44,719 nt of DNA, from contig CANPXW010000009.1 of NCBI GenBank assembly GCA_947587025.1, forward strand, positions 1-44,719, in the 5' to 3' direction. Shown here one piece after another: positions 18,286-26,465 of the stretch. The notes below the pieces were generated by a model, which had not been told where the DNA came from, ran no database searches, and saw nothing but the letters and a program-made list of their open reading frames with translations. Made by a program: the position numbers and the translations under genes. Each line of letters starts with the position of its first letter. The first letter of the stretch is position 1. The DNA comes from an uncultured Oscillospiraceae bacterium (GTDB taxonomy: Bacteria > Bacillota > Clostridia > Oscillospirales > Oscillospiraceae).

Positions 18286-19308
18286 ATGAGACAGAAAGCC
18301 TTACATAATTGGCTCATTTGGCTTGGTAAAGCTCTTTTGGCGGGCGTCATCGCGTTCATCGCGCTGACGCTGTTTTGCACGTTTTACGATAATCTGCCTG
18401 TCCACTACGCGACCACCGACGGCGTAACGGACTATCATTGGCAGCCGCATCATCATTACATCCGCTGCACAGAGGGTCTTTCCTGGGGCAGGACAAATAA
18501 TGAAGGATATATCAATATCGTCGACTACACCAATGGCGACCCGATAGACGTTCTCGTTATGGGCTCATCACACATGGAAGGTATGCAAGTACCTATGGGG
18601 ATGTCCGCTGCGGCAAAGCTGGACGCCCTCATGCCGGACGCCCGCGTGTACAACATCGGCATTTCCGGACACAATCTGCTCGTTTGTGCTCAGAATCTCT
18701 CAACCGCCGTGCAGAAGTATGCACCATCAAAATACATTATCATAGAGACGATGACTCTGCAATTCTCCAACAGCGATCTGAGAAAAGCGCTCTCCTGCGA
18801 ACTGTCCGAGATCCCTTCTTATACCGGCGGTATCATCGGTCTTCTTCAGCAAAACCAGCTCTTCCGCCGGATATACCACCAGTTGAGAGGCTTTATCGGC
18901 TGGGGAAATGACGAAGATATAGACGAGGCCGATGCCGCGACCGCTTCTAAAGATGACCCCTCAGATCCCGCGCTGCTCTCCGCCCTTCTCTCCCAGATGG
19001 CCGATACCACCGCCTCTTCCGGGGCCAAGCTCATCATCGCCTACCACCCCAGCATCACGCTGGATAAGGACGGCTCCATCACCTTCTCTACCACACAGGC
19101 AGAGTCAGATGCCTTTGCCGGCATGTGCGCGGAAAATGGCGTGTATTTTCTGGATATGCGGGACCGGTTCCAGCGGGAATATGACGAAGATCACGTCCTT
19201 CCCTACGGTTTTTCCAACACCTCCGTCGGCTCCGGCCATCTGAACCGGCACGGCCACGAGATGATGGCCGAGGAGCTGTACGCGCTGATGCAGGAGGTGG
19301 GCCTGTGA
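18286..19308 (+). CDS. SGNH-fold (AlgX/DltD-like) acyl-transfer partner, membrane anchored
   Basis: A 340-residue protein with one N-terminal membrane segment (about 11-32) and an extracytoplasmic domain. It shows block I GSSHMEG (nucleophile probably Ser95), an INIGISGHN-like second block near 128, and C-terminal LNRHGH, consistent with an SGNH hydrolase/acyltransferase catalytic triad. Such proteins work with MBOAT proteins to O-acylate exported polymers. Its stop overlaps the GTG start of the MBOAT gene by 4 bp. The first two thirds are visibly poorer in GC than the neighbouring genes, which may indicate different ancestry. The acyl acceptor is unknown. Confidence 0.82.
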   Translation: MRQKALHNWLIWLGKALLAGVIAFIALTLFCTFYDNLPVHYATTDGVTDYHWQPHHHYIRCTEGLSWGRTNNEGYINIVDYTNGDPIDVLVMGSSHMEGMQVPMGMSAAAKLDALMPDARVYNIGISGHNLLVCAQNLSTAVQKYAPSKYIIIETMTLQFSNSDLRKALSCELSEIPSYTGGIIGLLQQNQLFRRIYHQLRGFIGWGNDEDIDEADAATASKDDPSDPALLSALLSQMADTTASSGAKLIIAYHPSITLDKDGSITFSTTQAESDAFAGMCAENGVYFLDMRDRFQREYDEDHVLPYGFSNTSVGSGHLNRHGHEMMAEELYALMQEVGL

Positions 19309-20693
19309 GCTTCGCCTCCCCTGTCTTCATCGTGTTTTTCGCGGTGGTCCTGGCCGGCGCGGCTATCCTGCAGAAGGCACGCTCGCCCCGGCCGCGCCAG
19401 GTGTTCCTGCTGCTGGCCAGCTATTTCTTCTACGGCTGGTGGGACTGGCGGTTCTGTTTCCTGCTGCTTTTCGTCACCGTCGCCAGCTACCTCACCGCCC
19501 TGGCCAAGGACAGCAAGCCGGCCTTTACCCTGGGCGTCATCGTTCCTCTGGCGGTGCTGGGCTTTTTCAAGTACTTCAACTTCTTCCTCTCCTCCGCCTC
19601 CGCGCTGCTGGGCCGGGACCTGGGGGCGCTGCGGATCATCCTGCCGGTGGGCATCTCCTTTTACACCTTCCAGGCTCTCAGCTACGTCATCGACGTGCAC
19701 CGGGGCAGACTGCCGGTGGAACGGGATTTCATCCGCCTGGCCCTGTACCTGAGCTTCTTCCCACAGCTGGTGGCCGGACCCATCGTCCGGGCGGCGGACT
19801 TTCTGCCGCAGCTGGACCAGGACCGGCGGGTGACGACGGACCGGCTGAAGACCGGTCTGCAGCTGATGGCCTTCGGACTGTTCAAAAAGATCGTGCTGGC
19901 GGACCACATGTCCGTATTTGTGGACGATATATTCCACGCGCCGGCGGCCTTCCACTGGGCCACGCTGCTGCTGGGCGTGGTATCCTACTCCGTACAGATC
20001 TACTTTGACTTCTCTGGCTACTCGGACATCGCCATCGGCTGCGCCAGGTGCCTGGGCTACGATTTTCTGCCCAATTTTGATCTGCCCTATATCTCCCAAA
20101 ACGTCACCGAGTTCTGGCGGCGGTGGCATATCAGTCTGTCCACCTGGCTGAAGGAGTATCTGTACATCCCCCTGGGCGGGAACCGGAAGGGTACGTTCAA
20201 GCGTTATGTCAACCTTATGCTCACCATGCTGCTGGGCGGGCTGTGGCACGGGGCCAGCTGGACGTTCGTGTTCTGGGGCGGGCTGCACGGCGCGGCGCTG
20301 GTGGTGGACAAGCTCCGGCCCCACCGGGAGCATGGCGCGATTGGCAAGGCGCTGGGCACATTATTGACCTTCGCTTTTGTGTCCTTTGCCTGGATATTCT
20401 TCCGGGCGGAGACCTTTGCAGACGCCTGGACGGTCATCCGGGGCATCGCCACAGCCCAGGACGGCATCCGCCAGCCCTTTTTCTGGTCCTTCGTATCTCT
20501 GGCGGTGCTGGCGGTCTTCACCGCCGGCGCGGTCATCCGGGCAAGGCGGACCGGCGCGGAGCCGGTAACAGGCTTTTATCCTGTCTTGCCTCTGGACAAG
20601 GTATGGGGTCTGGCAGTATTTTTCACCGTTCTGGGGCTCATCCTTGGCCTGGCCTATACCGGCGAGAACCCCTTTGTGTATTTCCAGTTCTGA
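19305..20693 (+). CDS. MBOAT-family O-acyltransferase (AlgI/PatA-like)
   Basis: A 462-residue polytopic membrane protein with about ten hydrophobic segments. Family landmarks are LPVGISFYTFQALSYVID (113-130), SFFPQLVAGPI, QIYFDFSGYSDIAIG (231-245), EFWRRWHISLSTWLKEY with His275, and GGLWHGASW with the catalytic His315. It would pass an acyl group, often acetyl, across the membrane to the SGNH partner for modifying a cell-surface glycan. The start is GTG at 19,305 with AGGAGG upstream. It ends before a strong terminator at 20,703. The pair forms a two-gene operon under the XRE-controlled promoter. Confidence 0.93.
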   Translation: MSFASPVFIVFFAVVLAGAAILQKARSPRPRQVFLLLASYFFYGWWDWRFCFLLLFVTVASYLTALAKDSKPAFTLGVIVPLAVLGFFKYFNFFLSSASALLGRDLGALRIILPVGISFYTFQALSYVIDVHRGRLPVERDFIRLALYLSFFPQLVAGPIVRAADFLPQLDQDRRVTTDRLKTGLQLMAFGLFKKIVLADHMSVFVDDIFHAPAAFHWATLLLGVVSYSVQIYFDFSGYSDIAIGCARCLGYDFLPNFDLPYISQNVTEFWRRWHISLSTWLKEYLYIPLGGNRKGTFKRYVNLMLTMLLGGLWHGASWTFVFWGGLHGAALVVDKLRPHREHGAIGKALGTLLTFAFVSFAWIFFRAETFADAWTVIRGIATAQDGIRQPFFWSFVSLAVLAVFTAGAVIRARRTGAEPVTGFYPVLPLDKVWGLAVFFTVLGLILGLAYTGENPFVYFQF

Positions 20694-20702
20694 TATGGAG
20701 AC

Positions 20703-20737
20703 AGCAAAAGACCCGCTCGGTGAGCGGGTCTTTTGCT
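20703..20737. terminator. Bidirectional terminator between MBOAT and C69 peptidase genes
   Basis: AGCAAAAGACCCGCT and AGCGGGTCTTTTGCT form a perfect 15-bp inverted repeat with a 5-base loop. It serves both convergent genes (stops at 20,693 and 20,750). Confidence 0.88.
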
Positions 20738-20749
20738 GCTATGCTTTTC

Positions 20750-22303
20750 TTACTTGCCGCTGATCTGCTCGTACAGGTCCACGGCGGTCTGGTGGGCCTC
20801 CTGGGCCATGGTCTCGCTGGAGGCGGTCATGTTGTCGGCCAGCTCATCCATGTCCTCCCCAGACCCAAGGGCGTCAGTCAGCTCGGTCTGGATCTGGTCG
20901 AACTCGGCGTAGATGTCCGCCTGCAGGTCCGCGTAAGCGTCCTTCACGGCCTGCTGCTGGCTCTCGTCCACGTACAGCACGTAGTTGCTCACCACGTCGA
21001 AGGACCAGTACATGCTGTCCGCCCAATCGGCGGGCTGGACCATGAAGCCCTCGGTGCCGTCCCGCAGGGTCTTGGGATAGTAAGGAGTGCTGCCATCCGG
21101 CTCCTCTTCCACGAACTCCGCCTCGCCCAGGGTGACCTGGTAGGGCTCGTAGGTGTCCTTGGTCAGTATCGGCCAGTAGGGCACGAACACGGTGTAGGCC
21201 CCGTCGTCCATGGCCACCCACTCCACAGTGCCGGCCTCGGCGGGCACGTCGGCGTCCAGCTGGAACACATGGATGTCCAGGTTGGCGTCCCGGGCCACTT
21301 TCTCCACGTCGTAGTAGTCGATCACGTCCTGCAGGGTGAAGGTCCGGTCGGCCTCGATGTTGGTATACAGGGGCACGATCTCGCCGTCCTTGACGTTGCT
21401 CAGGCAGAAGTCCTCGTAGGCCAGGTCGTCCACAGTGTACTCATACCCGGCGTTCACGTAGTTCAGGCAGTTGGGCATACGCGCGTCCATGTAGTCCTCG
21501 CTGTAGCTGGCCCGGTAGTCTATCTGGTTGGCCTCCTCGTCGCCCACGAAGGTGCCGGCGTCCTGGGCCACCTTGATCAGGTCCGGGGTGGCTATCACGT
21601 TCTCGTCGTCCAGGTCGACGAGGCCGAACAGGCTCATGTTGGGGTTGACCAGGATAAGGTCGCTGGGCAGCTTCATGGCGATGTACTGGGTGCCGGTGCA
21701 GTTCTCGATGTACCAGACCTCGTTCTGGTCGCCGATCATGATGGAGGAGCCGCCGCACATGCCGTACTCGTCATAGATGCCCATCAGCAGGTCCAGGCCG
21801 TCCTTGGCGCTTTCCGCCTGGCTGAGCACCACGGTGACGATCTCCGCCTCCTCGATGCCGGTGTCCAGATAGGGGTCGGCCTCTTCCATGGCCTCGTTGG
21901 GGTAGATGCTCACCGTGGCGGTCATGCTCACGCCCTTCTCGTTGGTGCCGCCGGCCTCATAGGGAGTGTGCTCGTGATCCCCGCCGCAGTCGGGGCACAC
22001 GCCGCCCAGGTTGTCGTCACGGAAGGCGGTGTAGGCGTAGCTGTCCTTCTCGAAGGTGTACTCGAAGCCGTAGCAGCCGGAGTACGCGTCGCCGGCCTTG
22101 TGGTTGCCGGCGGGGCTGACGTAAAAGACCTTGTTGTAGCTGTTGGAGATGTCCTCGCTGCGGGCGAAATAGGCGTCGCCGTCATCCGTCAGGTCGGAGC
22201 CCACGTAGATGGACGTACAGGCCAGCGCGCTGACGGACAGGCTGCCCACCAGGGCCAGAGCCAGCGTCACGGCAAGAAGTTTCTTCAGCATCTTCATTTT
22301 CAT
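20750..22303 (-). CDS. Secreted C69-family peptidase (PepD-like dipeptidase)
   Basis: A 517-residue N-terminal-nucleophile hydrolase. A signal peptide ends in VSALA just before Cys29 (CTSIYVG), so signal cleavage would itself create the N-terminal catalytic Cys. Family blocks AYFARSEDIS, AGGTNEKGVSMTATVS and SIMIGDQNEVWYIE are present. An insert around 103-112 reads CPDCGGDHEH, a possible metal-binding knuckle. The C-terminal tail (about 440-517) is helical and acidic. It likely cleaves dipeptides or short peptides outside the membrane. Three in-frame ATGs cluster at the start; 22,297 has the better ribosome-site spacing. It is monocistronic with its own promoter. Confidence 0.92.
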   Translation of the reverse strand: MKMKMLKKLLAVTLALALVGSLSVSALACTSIYVGSDLTDDGDAYFARSEDISNSYNKVFYVSPAGNHKAGDAYSGCYGFEYTFEKDSYAYTAFRDDNLGGVCPDCGGDHEHTPYEAGGTNEKGVSMTATVSIYPNEAMEEADPYLDTGIEEAEIVTVVLSQAESAKDGLDLLMGIYDEYGMCGGSSIMIGDQNEVWYIENCTGTQYIAMKLPSDLILVNPNMSLFGLVDLDDENVIATPDLIKVAQDAGTFVGDEEANQIDYRASYSEDYMDARMPNCLNYVNAGYEYTVDDLAYEDFCLSNVKDGEIVPLYTNIEADRTFTLQDVIDYYDVEKVARDANLDIHVFQLDADVPAEAGTVEWVAMDDGAYTVFVPYWPILTKDTYEPYQVTLGEAEFVEEEPDGSTPYYPKTLRDGTEGFMVQPADWADSMYWSFDVVSNYVLYVDESQQQAVKDAYADLQADIYAEFDQIQTELTDALGSGEDMDELADNMTASSETMAQEAHQTAVDLYEQISGK

Positions 22304-22351
22304 ATCCTCGCTTTCCTCCGGCTGCGATGTCCGCCGGCGATCTTGTATGCA

Positions 22352-22380
22352 ATTATATTCCGTCGCCTATGCGCGGTCAA
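22352..22380 (-). promoter_or_regulatory. Promoter of the C69 peptidase gene
   Basis: Minus-strand TTGACC (22,375-22,380), 17-bp spacer, TATAAT (22,352-22,357). Transcription would start about 40 bp before the start codon. Confidence 0.82.
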
Positions 22381-22387
22381 GAATAAA

Positions 22388-22424
22388 ATCCACCAAAATC
22401 CACTAATTATTCACATATATTCAC
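22388..22424. repeat. Four phased ATYCAC repeats upstream of the C69 promoter
   Basis: ATCCAC at 22,388 and 22,398 and ATTCAC at 22,409 and 22,419 give periods of 10, 11 and 10 bp, placing all copies on one face of the helix, 8 bp upstream of the -35 box. This layout is typical of activator sites for OmpR-type regulators. The cognate protein is unknown. Confidence 0.6.
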
Positions 22425-22436
22425 GTTAAAATAAAT

Positions 22437-22462
22437 AAAAAGACCGCCTTGGCGGTCTTTTT
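22437..22462. terminator. Terminator of the catabolic/TRAP operon
   Basis: AAAAAGACCGCC, TT, GGCGGTCTTTTT: a perfect 12-bp hairpin 51 bp after the dctM stop, with a U-run in both directions. Confidence 0.87.
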
Positions 22463-22513
22463 ATGCAGTATATTTTGATTTGTATTCATTTTAGCGCCCT
22501 GCGGGCGGCAAGA

Positions 22514-23800
22514 TCACTTCAGCATCATCTTGGGCAGGAACGTGATGATGCCGGGGCATGCCATCAGCAAGGCCAGTATGACGAGGGCGCAGAGGATATA
22601 GCACCAAAGATGCCGGTTGACTACGCTCCCGATCGTCGTTTTACGCAGGCCGGCGGCCACGTACAGGTTCATGCCGACCGGCGGCGTCGTCAGGCCGATG
22701 CCGAGGTTGATCACCATGATCACGCCGAAGGCCACCGGATCGACGTTAAAATGCCCCAGGATGGGAACCAGCAGCGGGGCCATGATCAGGATTGCGGGAG
22801 GCGTATCCATAAAGGTACCGATGATCAGCAGCAGGATGGTGATCAGCAGCAGGAACGTGAACTTGCCGTTGGCGATGCCGAGAATGAAATTCGTCACAGT
22901 CGTCGGGATCATCTCGTAAGTCATGACATAGCCGAAGAGCGTCGCTGCCGCGACCACGAACATGATCATGGATGTAGTCACGACCGAGCCCTTCAGTATC
23001 TTGACGATCGCGGACAGTGTCAGCTCCTTATAGACAAAGAGCCCGACGATCAGACCGTAAAGGATCGCGACGGCCGCTGCCTCTGTCGCCGTGAAGGCGC
23101 CCGTATAGATACCGCCGAGCACGATGAGCGGCATCAGCACCGCCCAGATCGAGTCGACGAACGCTTTGCCCACTTCCCTGATAGAGAACTTGTGCAGCAC
23201 CAGAGAATCCTTGTGCTTGCTGCCCCACCAGATGCCGTAGGAGGACATACCGCAGGCGAGCAGGATACCGGGGATGATGCCGCCCAGGAACACCTCACCG
23301 ACCGAGACCCCGCTGGAGACTCCGTAGAGGACCATGGGGATGCTGGGGGGTATGACCACGCCGAGCCAGCCGGCGCAGGCTGCCGTCGCCAGACTGAAGT
23401 TCAGCGGATAACCGTCCTTTACCATAGCGGGGACCATGATCCCCCCGATCGCGGCGACGGTCGCCGTCGACGAGCCCGAGATCGCCCCGAAAAAGGCGGA
23501 CGCCAGGAACGTGACTGCGGCAAGGCCGCCCGGCAGCCAGCCGACCAGAGACGTCGCCAGCCGGACCAGGCGTTTTGACACGCCGCCCTTATCCATCAGT
23601 CCTCCGGCGATGACAAAAAGCGGGATCGCCATCAGGCTGTATGCATCGACGGCGACGAAAAACCGCTGGATGACCACCGTCAGCTTTGTGCCCATGAAGA
23701 ACTCCATGGGCACGATGCCGCCAAACGCCAATGAGATCGCAATAGGGACCCCGATCAGCGCCAGCAATGCAAATGTCCCGAAAATCGCAAATACGACCAT
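22514..23800 (-). CDS. dctM: TRAP transporter large permease subunit
   Basis: A 428-residue integral membrane protein with about twelve hydrophobic segments, forming the transport channel of a tripartite ATP-independent transporter that uses an ion gradient. Family features include AIPLFVIAGGLMDKGGVSKRLV near residue 57, the FGAISGSSTATVAAIGGIMVPAM block near 110, and GLTTPPVGMNLYVAAG near the C-terminus. It lies 13 bp after dctQ with AAAGGAG upstream, and is the last gene of the operon before a strong terminator. The substrate depends on DctP and is unknown; the operon's enzymes suggest a hydroxylated or branched carboxylic acid. Confidence 0.95.
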   Translation of the reverse strand: MVVFAIFGTFALLALIGVPIAISLAFGGIVPMEFFMGTKLTVVIQRFFVAVDAYSLMAIPLFVIAGGLMDKGGVSKRLVRLATSLVGWLPGGLAAVTFLASAFFGAISGSSTATVAAIGGIMVPAMVKDGYPLNFSLATAACAGWLGVVIPPSIPMVLYGVSSGVSVGEVFLGGIIPGILLACGMSSYGIWWGSKHKDSLVLHKFSIREVGKAFVDSIWAVLMPLIVLGGIYTGAFTATEAAAVAILYGLIVGLFVYKELTLSAIVKILKGSVVTTSMIMFVVAAATLFGYVMTYEMIPTTVTNFILGIANGKFTFLLLITILLLIIGTFMDTPPAILIMAPLLVPILGHFNVDPVAFGVIMVINLGIGLTTPPVGMNLYVAAGLRKTTIGSVVNRHLWCYILCALVILALLMACPGIITFLPKMMLK

Positions 23801-23813
23801 GTTTGCTCCTTTC

Positions 23814-24386
23814 TTATTGGAAATTCTGATCGATGTCCTCTTCCGGCTCGAGCAGGCCTTCTCCTTCCTTTGCGATAAAGTCGTTCCAGAAGACCATGAG
23901 GCTGCGGATGAAGCTCATGGCGAACCCGACCAGGAGGATGCAGTAAACGATCCACATCGGCAGGCGCATGGCAGGGGACAGCTGATGCATCCTTTTGCTG
24001 TACGAGACGAACGCATATGCCTCAAACGTGAGGAGCCCGTAGGCGAACATTGCGACCAGCGACGCGATGACGCGCAGGACCTTCGCGGCTTTGGCGGGAA
24101 GAGAATTCACAACGCCGTCGATGCCCAGATGGGCCTTCTGACGCACGCCGATGCTGATCCCGATAAACGCGACGATGATCATGGAATACCTTGATATTTC
24201 TTCGCCGTACAGGTTGGGCATCTTCAGGATGAAGCGCATCACCACGCCGATGAGGATGACCGTCGTCATGACGATCATGAACGTGATCGTTATCACATCC
24301 TCGATCTTCGTCATGACCGTATCCAGCGTTCTCATGCCCTTTGTGACACCACGGACCCTTGGCTGCTCGCTGTTTTGTCGTTTCAT
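23814..24386 (-). CDS. dctQ: TRAP transporter small permease subunit
   Basis: A 190-residue protein with four hydrophobic segments (near 35-55, 70-85, 108-130 and 148-170), the layout of DctQ. Visible features are the GVVMRFILKMPNLYGEEISRY segment, in which the N(L)xxGEE pattern is typical of the family, and a charged N-terminus. It pairs with DctM to dock the periplasmic-type binding protein. A hairpin-containing 108-bp gap separates it from dctP; it precedes dctM by 13 bp. Confidence 0.9.
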   Translation of the reverse strand: MKRQNSEQPRVRGVTKGMRTLDTVMTKIEDVITITFMIVMTTVILIGVVMRFILKMPNLYGEEISRYSMIIVAFIGISIGVRQKAHLGIDGVVNSLPAKAAKVLRVIASLVAMFAYGLLTFEAYAFVSYSKRMHQLSPAMRLPMWIVYCILLVGFAMSFIRSLMVFWNDFIAKEGEGLLEPEEDIDQNFQ

Positions 24387-24441
24387 ATAGGCGATCCTTT
24401 CATTATAGTCTAGCCACCGTTTTGAAAACGCACTTATTCAA

Positions 24442-24476
24442 ATATGCGGCGATCTCTTTAGGAAACCGCCGCATAT
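24442..24476 (-). promoter_or_regulatory. Hairpin between dctP and dctQ
   Basis: ATATGCGGCG (24,442-24,451) and CGCCGCATAT (24,467-24,476) form a perfect 10-bp stem. No U-run follows, so it more likely stabilises the dctP mRNA or causes partial attenuation, a common way to make more binding protein than permease. Confidence 0.6.
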
Positions 24477-24494
24477 CTTAAGCTCTTCCTGCGA

Positions 24495-25652
24495 TCAGGC
24501 TGCGTTTCTCACGGCATCGATCTCTTCCTGGGGGATGATGTCCGCGACCGAAGCATAAACGGGCTCGACGATCGCGTCGATCCACGCCTGCCGGTCGGTG
24601 ACCTTCTGGACAGTGCAGCCGGCCGCTTCCATGGCCGCGATGCCTTCCTCCTCCTGACGGACGGTCTCATCCCACTGGACCTGGACGGACTCCTCCGCGA
24701 CCTCGCGGATGAGGTCCTGATACTCCTGGGGCATGCCGCTGAGCACTTCCTTGCTCATGATGAAGGGAGTCGGGGTGAAGCACATATCCAGGATCTCAAA
24801 GTACTTCGCCACATCCTGGAAGTTGTTGGGCACCAGCGCGGTGACGGACGTGCACACGCCGTCGACCGTGCCGTTCTGCAGCGCGGTATAGACCTCGCCG
24901 AAGGCCATCGGGACAGGGTTGGCGCCGATCTCTTCAAAGATGCTCATATAGACCTGGTTCTCCATCGTGCGGATGTTCAGACCGGTGGTATCCTCGGGAA
25001 GCTCGGTCTCCTTGTTGGCCAGGATGTCGAAGAAGCCGTTCTCATAGTAGCCCAGGCCAACGATGTCGTAGTCCTCCAGCTTCTCGAACTTTTCTTTGCC
25101 GAACTCGCCGCCCAGGACCTTGTAAGCGTGCTCTCTGTCATTGAACAGGAACGGCAGGTTGAAGATCTCAAAGGAGGGGTCGAAGTTCGCCAGCACGCCG
25201 ACGCCGACGATGGCCATGTCAACGGTGCCCATCTGAACGCTCTCCGCCAGGTCTCTCTCGTTGCCCAGCTGGGAGGAGGGATGCACTTCGACGGTAATCT
25301 TTCCGTTGGAACGCTTTTCGATCTCATCGGCGAACCACGCCGCGCCGATGTGATAGGAGTGGGTGCTGGTCTGCACGTGGCCCAGCTTCAAATTGTAGGT
25401 GGGGCCGTCCTTGAAGGCGTCGTCCGCCGCGCTGTCGGCCTCGGGCTCCTCTTCGGCCTCCTCGGCAGGCGCGGCTTCCTCGGCTTCCTCGGTCTCGGGC
25501 TCGCTGGCCTCCTCGGTGGTCTGCTTCTCTTCGCTGCTGGCGTCGGGCTCGCTGGTCTCGGCGCTCTTGTTGGAAGAGCAGGCGGCGAACAGCGCGCACA
25601 TCATGGCGACACACAGGAGCATGGCAAGGATCTTCTTCATCTTCATTTTCAT
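24495..25652 (-). CDS. dctP: TRAP transporter substrate-binding lipoprotein
   Basis: A 385-residue DctP-family protein that captures the substrate outside the membrane. It has a lipoprotein signal with lipobox LFAAC (Cys25), then a linker of about 50 residues that is almost entirely Glu, Asp, Ala and Ser (30-80). The binding fold starts near 85 (LKLGHVQTSTHSYH). Arg228 in GLNIRTMEN is at the place of the arginine that binds carboxylate in the family, so a carboxylic acid substrate is expected. A ribosome site AAGGAG is only 2 bases before the first ATG; an in-frame ATG at 25,646 has better spacing and may be the true start. It lies 33 bp after the lactonase-like gene. Confidence 0.93.
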   Translation of the reverse strand: MKMKMKKILAMLLCVAMMCALFAACSSNKSAETSEPDASSEEKQTTEEASEPETEEAEEAAPAEEAEEEPEADSAADDAFKDGPTYNLKLGHVQTSTHSYHIGAAWFADEIEKRSNGKITVEVHPSSQLGNERDLAESVQMGTVDMAIVGVGVLANFDPSFEIFNLPFLFNDREHAYKVLGGEFGKEKFEKLEDYDIVGLGYYENGFFDILANKETELPEDTTGLNIRTMENQVYMSIFEEIGANPVPMAFGEVYTALQNGTVDGVCTSVTALVPNNFQDVAKYFEILDMCFTPTPFIMSKEVLSGMPQEYQDLIREVAEESVQVQWDETVRQEEEGIAAMEAAGCTVQKVTDRQAWIDAIVEPVYASVADIIPQEEIDAVRNAA

Positions 25653-25685
25653 TTCTCCTTTTTTGATTTTTTATAGTTTTTTGAT

Positions 25686-26438
25686 TTACTCGTAAGGGTA
25701 TACCGGGTGTTCGAACACGCAGAAGTCGTGGCCGGGCAGGATCTCCGCGTCAAGGCGCAGCATCTTGCGGAAGGTCTCGTAGTATTCCGCCAGATCCACA
25801 TGGATGGACGACGGGATCGGCAGGCCGAATTTCCTCGTCTCCCAGCAATCCATCGTGGCGATGCAGTCGCAGGCGATCAGATAGCGCTTGCTGCCGGTCT
25901 CTACCAGCACGCCCTGAGAGCCGGGAGTGTGGCCGGCGAGGGTCACCAGGGTGATGCCCGGCAGGATCTCCACGTCTCCGTCGATGATCTCAAAGCGGCC
26001 GGCGGAGGAGAGCCACGGGGGCGTCAGCCCCATTTGCATCGCCTCATAGAACACATACTGGCTCGGCGTGGGCGTGATGGCGAATTCCACTTCCCGCTTC
26101 TGGACGAAGATCTTCGCGTTGGGGAACTTGTCCAGGTTATAGGCGTGGTCCCAATGCAGATGGCTGCACACCAGCAGCTTGATGTCCTCCGGCTTCACGC
26201 CGTGGGCGGCGAGCTGGTTTTCGATCTGCATCTGCTCCGGGCGTTCCAGGATATGGTGATACTTTTTCGACCATTCCGGATCGCACGCGCCCGTATCCAC
26301 CAGGACCCACTCGTCATCCGTGCGGATCAGATACGCGATCAGCGGAGACGGCTCAAAGTCCTCCGGCGCCACAGCGGGGGTGCGCAGCACCTTTTTCAGG
26401 GTACCGACATGCAGGGGGTAGATCTTGATGTCGTTCAT
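25686..26438 (-). CDS. Metallo-beta-lactamase-fold hydrolase, lactonase-like
   Basis: A 250-residue hydrolase of the N-acyl-homoserine-lactonase-like branch. Zinc ligands are visible as SHLHWDH (His93, His95, Asp97, His98), a His in AGHTPGSQG, the bridging Asp in ACDCIA and His in LPGHD. In this operon the likely job is opening a lactone or hydrolysing a thioester or ester of the imported compound; quorum quenching is less likely given the catabolic context. The start is preceded by AGGAGG. It stands between the zinc dehydrogenase (27 bp) and dctP. Confidence 0.85.
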   Translation of the reverse strand: MNDIKIYPLHVGTLKKVLRTPAVAPEDFEPSPLIAYLIRTDDEWVLVDTGACDPEWSKKYHHILERPEQMQIENQLAAHGVKPEDIKLLVCSHLHWDHAYNLDKFPNAKIFVQKREVEFAITPTPSQYVFYEAMQMGLTPPWLSSAGRFEIIDGDVEILPGITLVTLAGHTPGSQGVLVETGSKRYLIACDCIATMDCWETRKFGLPIPSSIHVDLAEYYETFRKMLRLDAEILPGHDFCVFEHPVYPYE

Positions 26439-26465
26439 CCTCTTTTCCTCCTGTTTTTGTTTGTT

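Noticed and set aside
25686-26438. Calling the metallo-hydrolase a quorum-quenching AHL lactonase
   Set aside because: The fold and zinc motif fit many lactonases and esterases; it is co-transcribed with catabolic and transport genes, which argues for a metabolic substrate.
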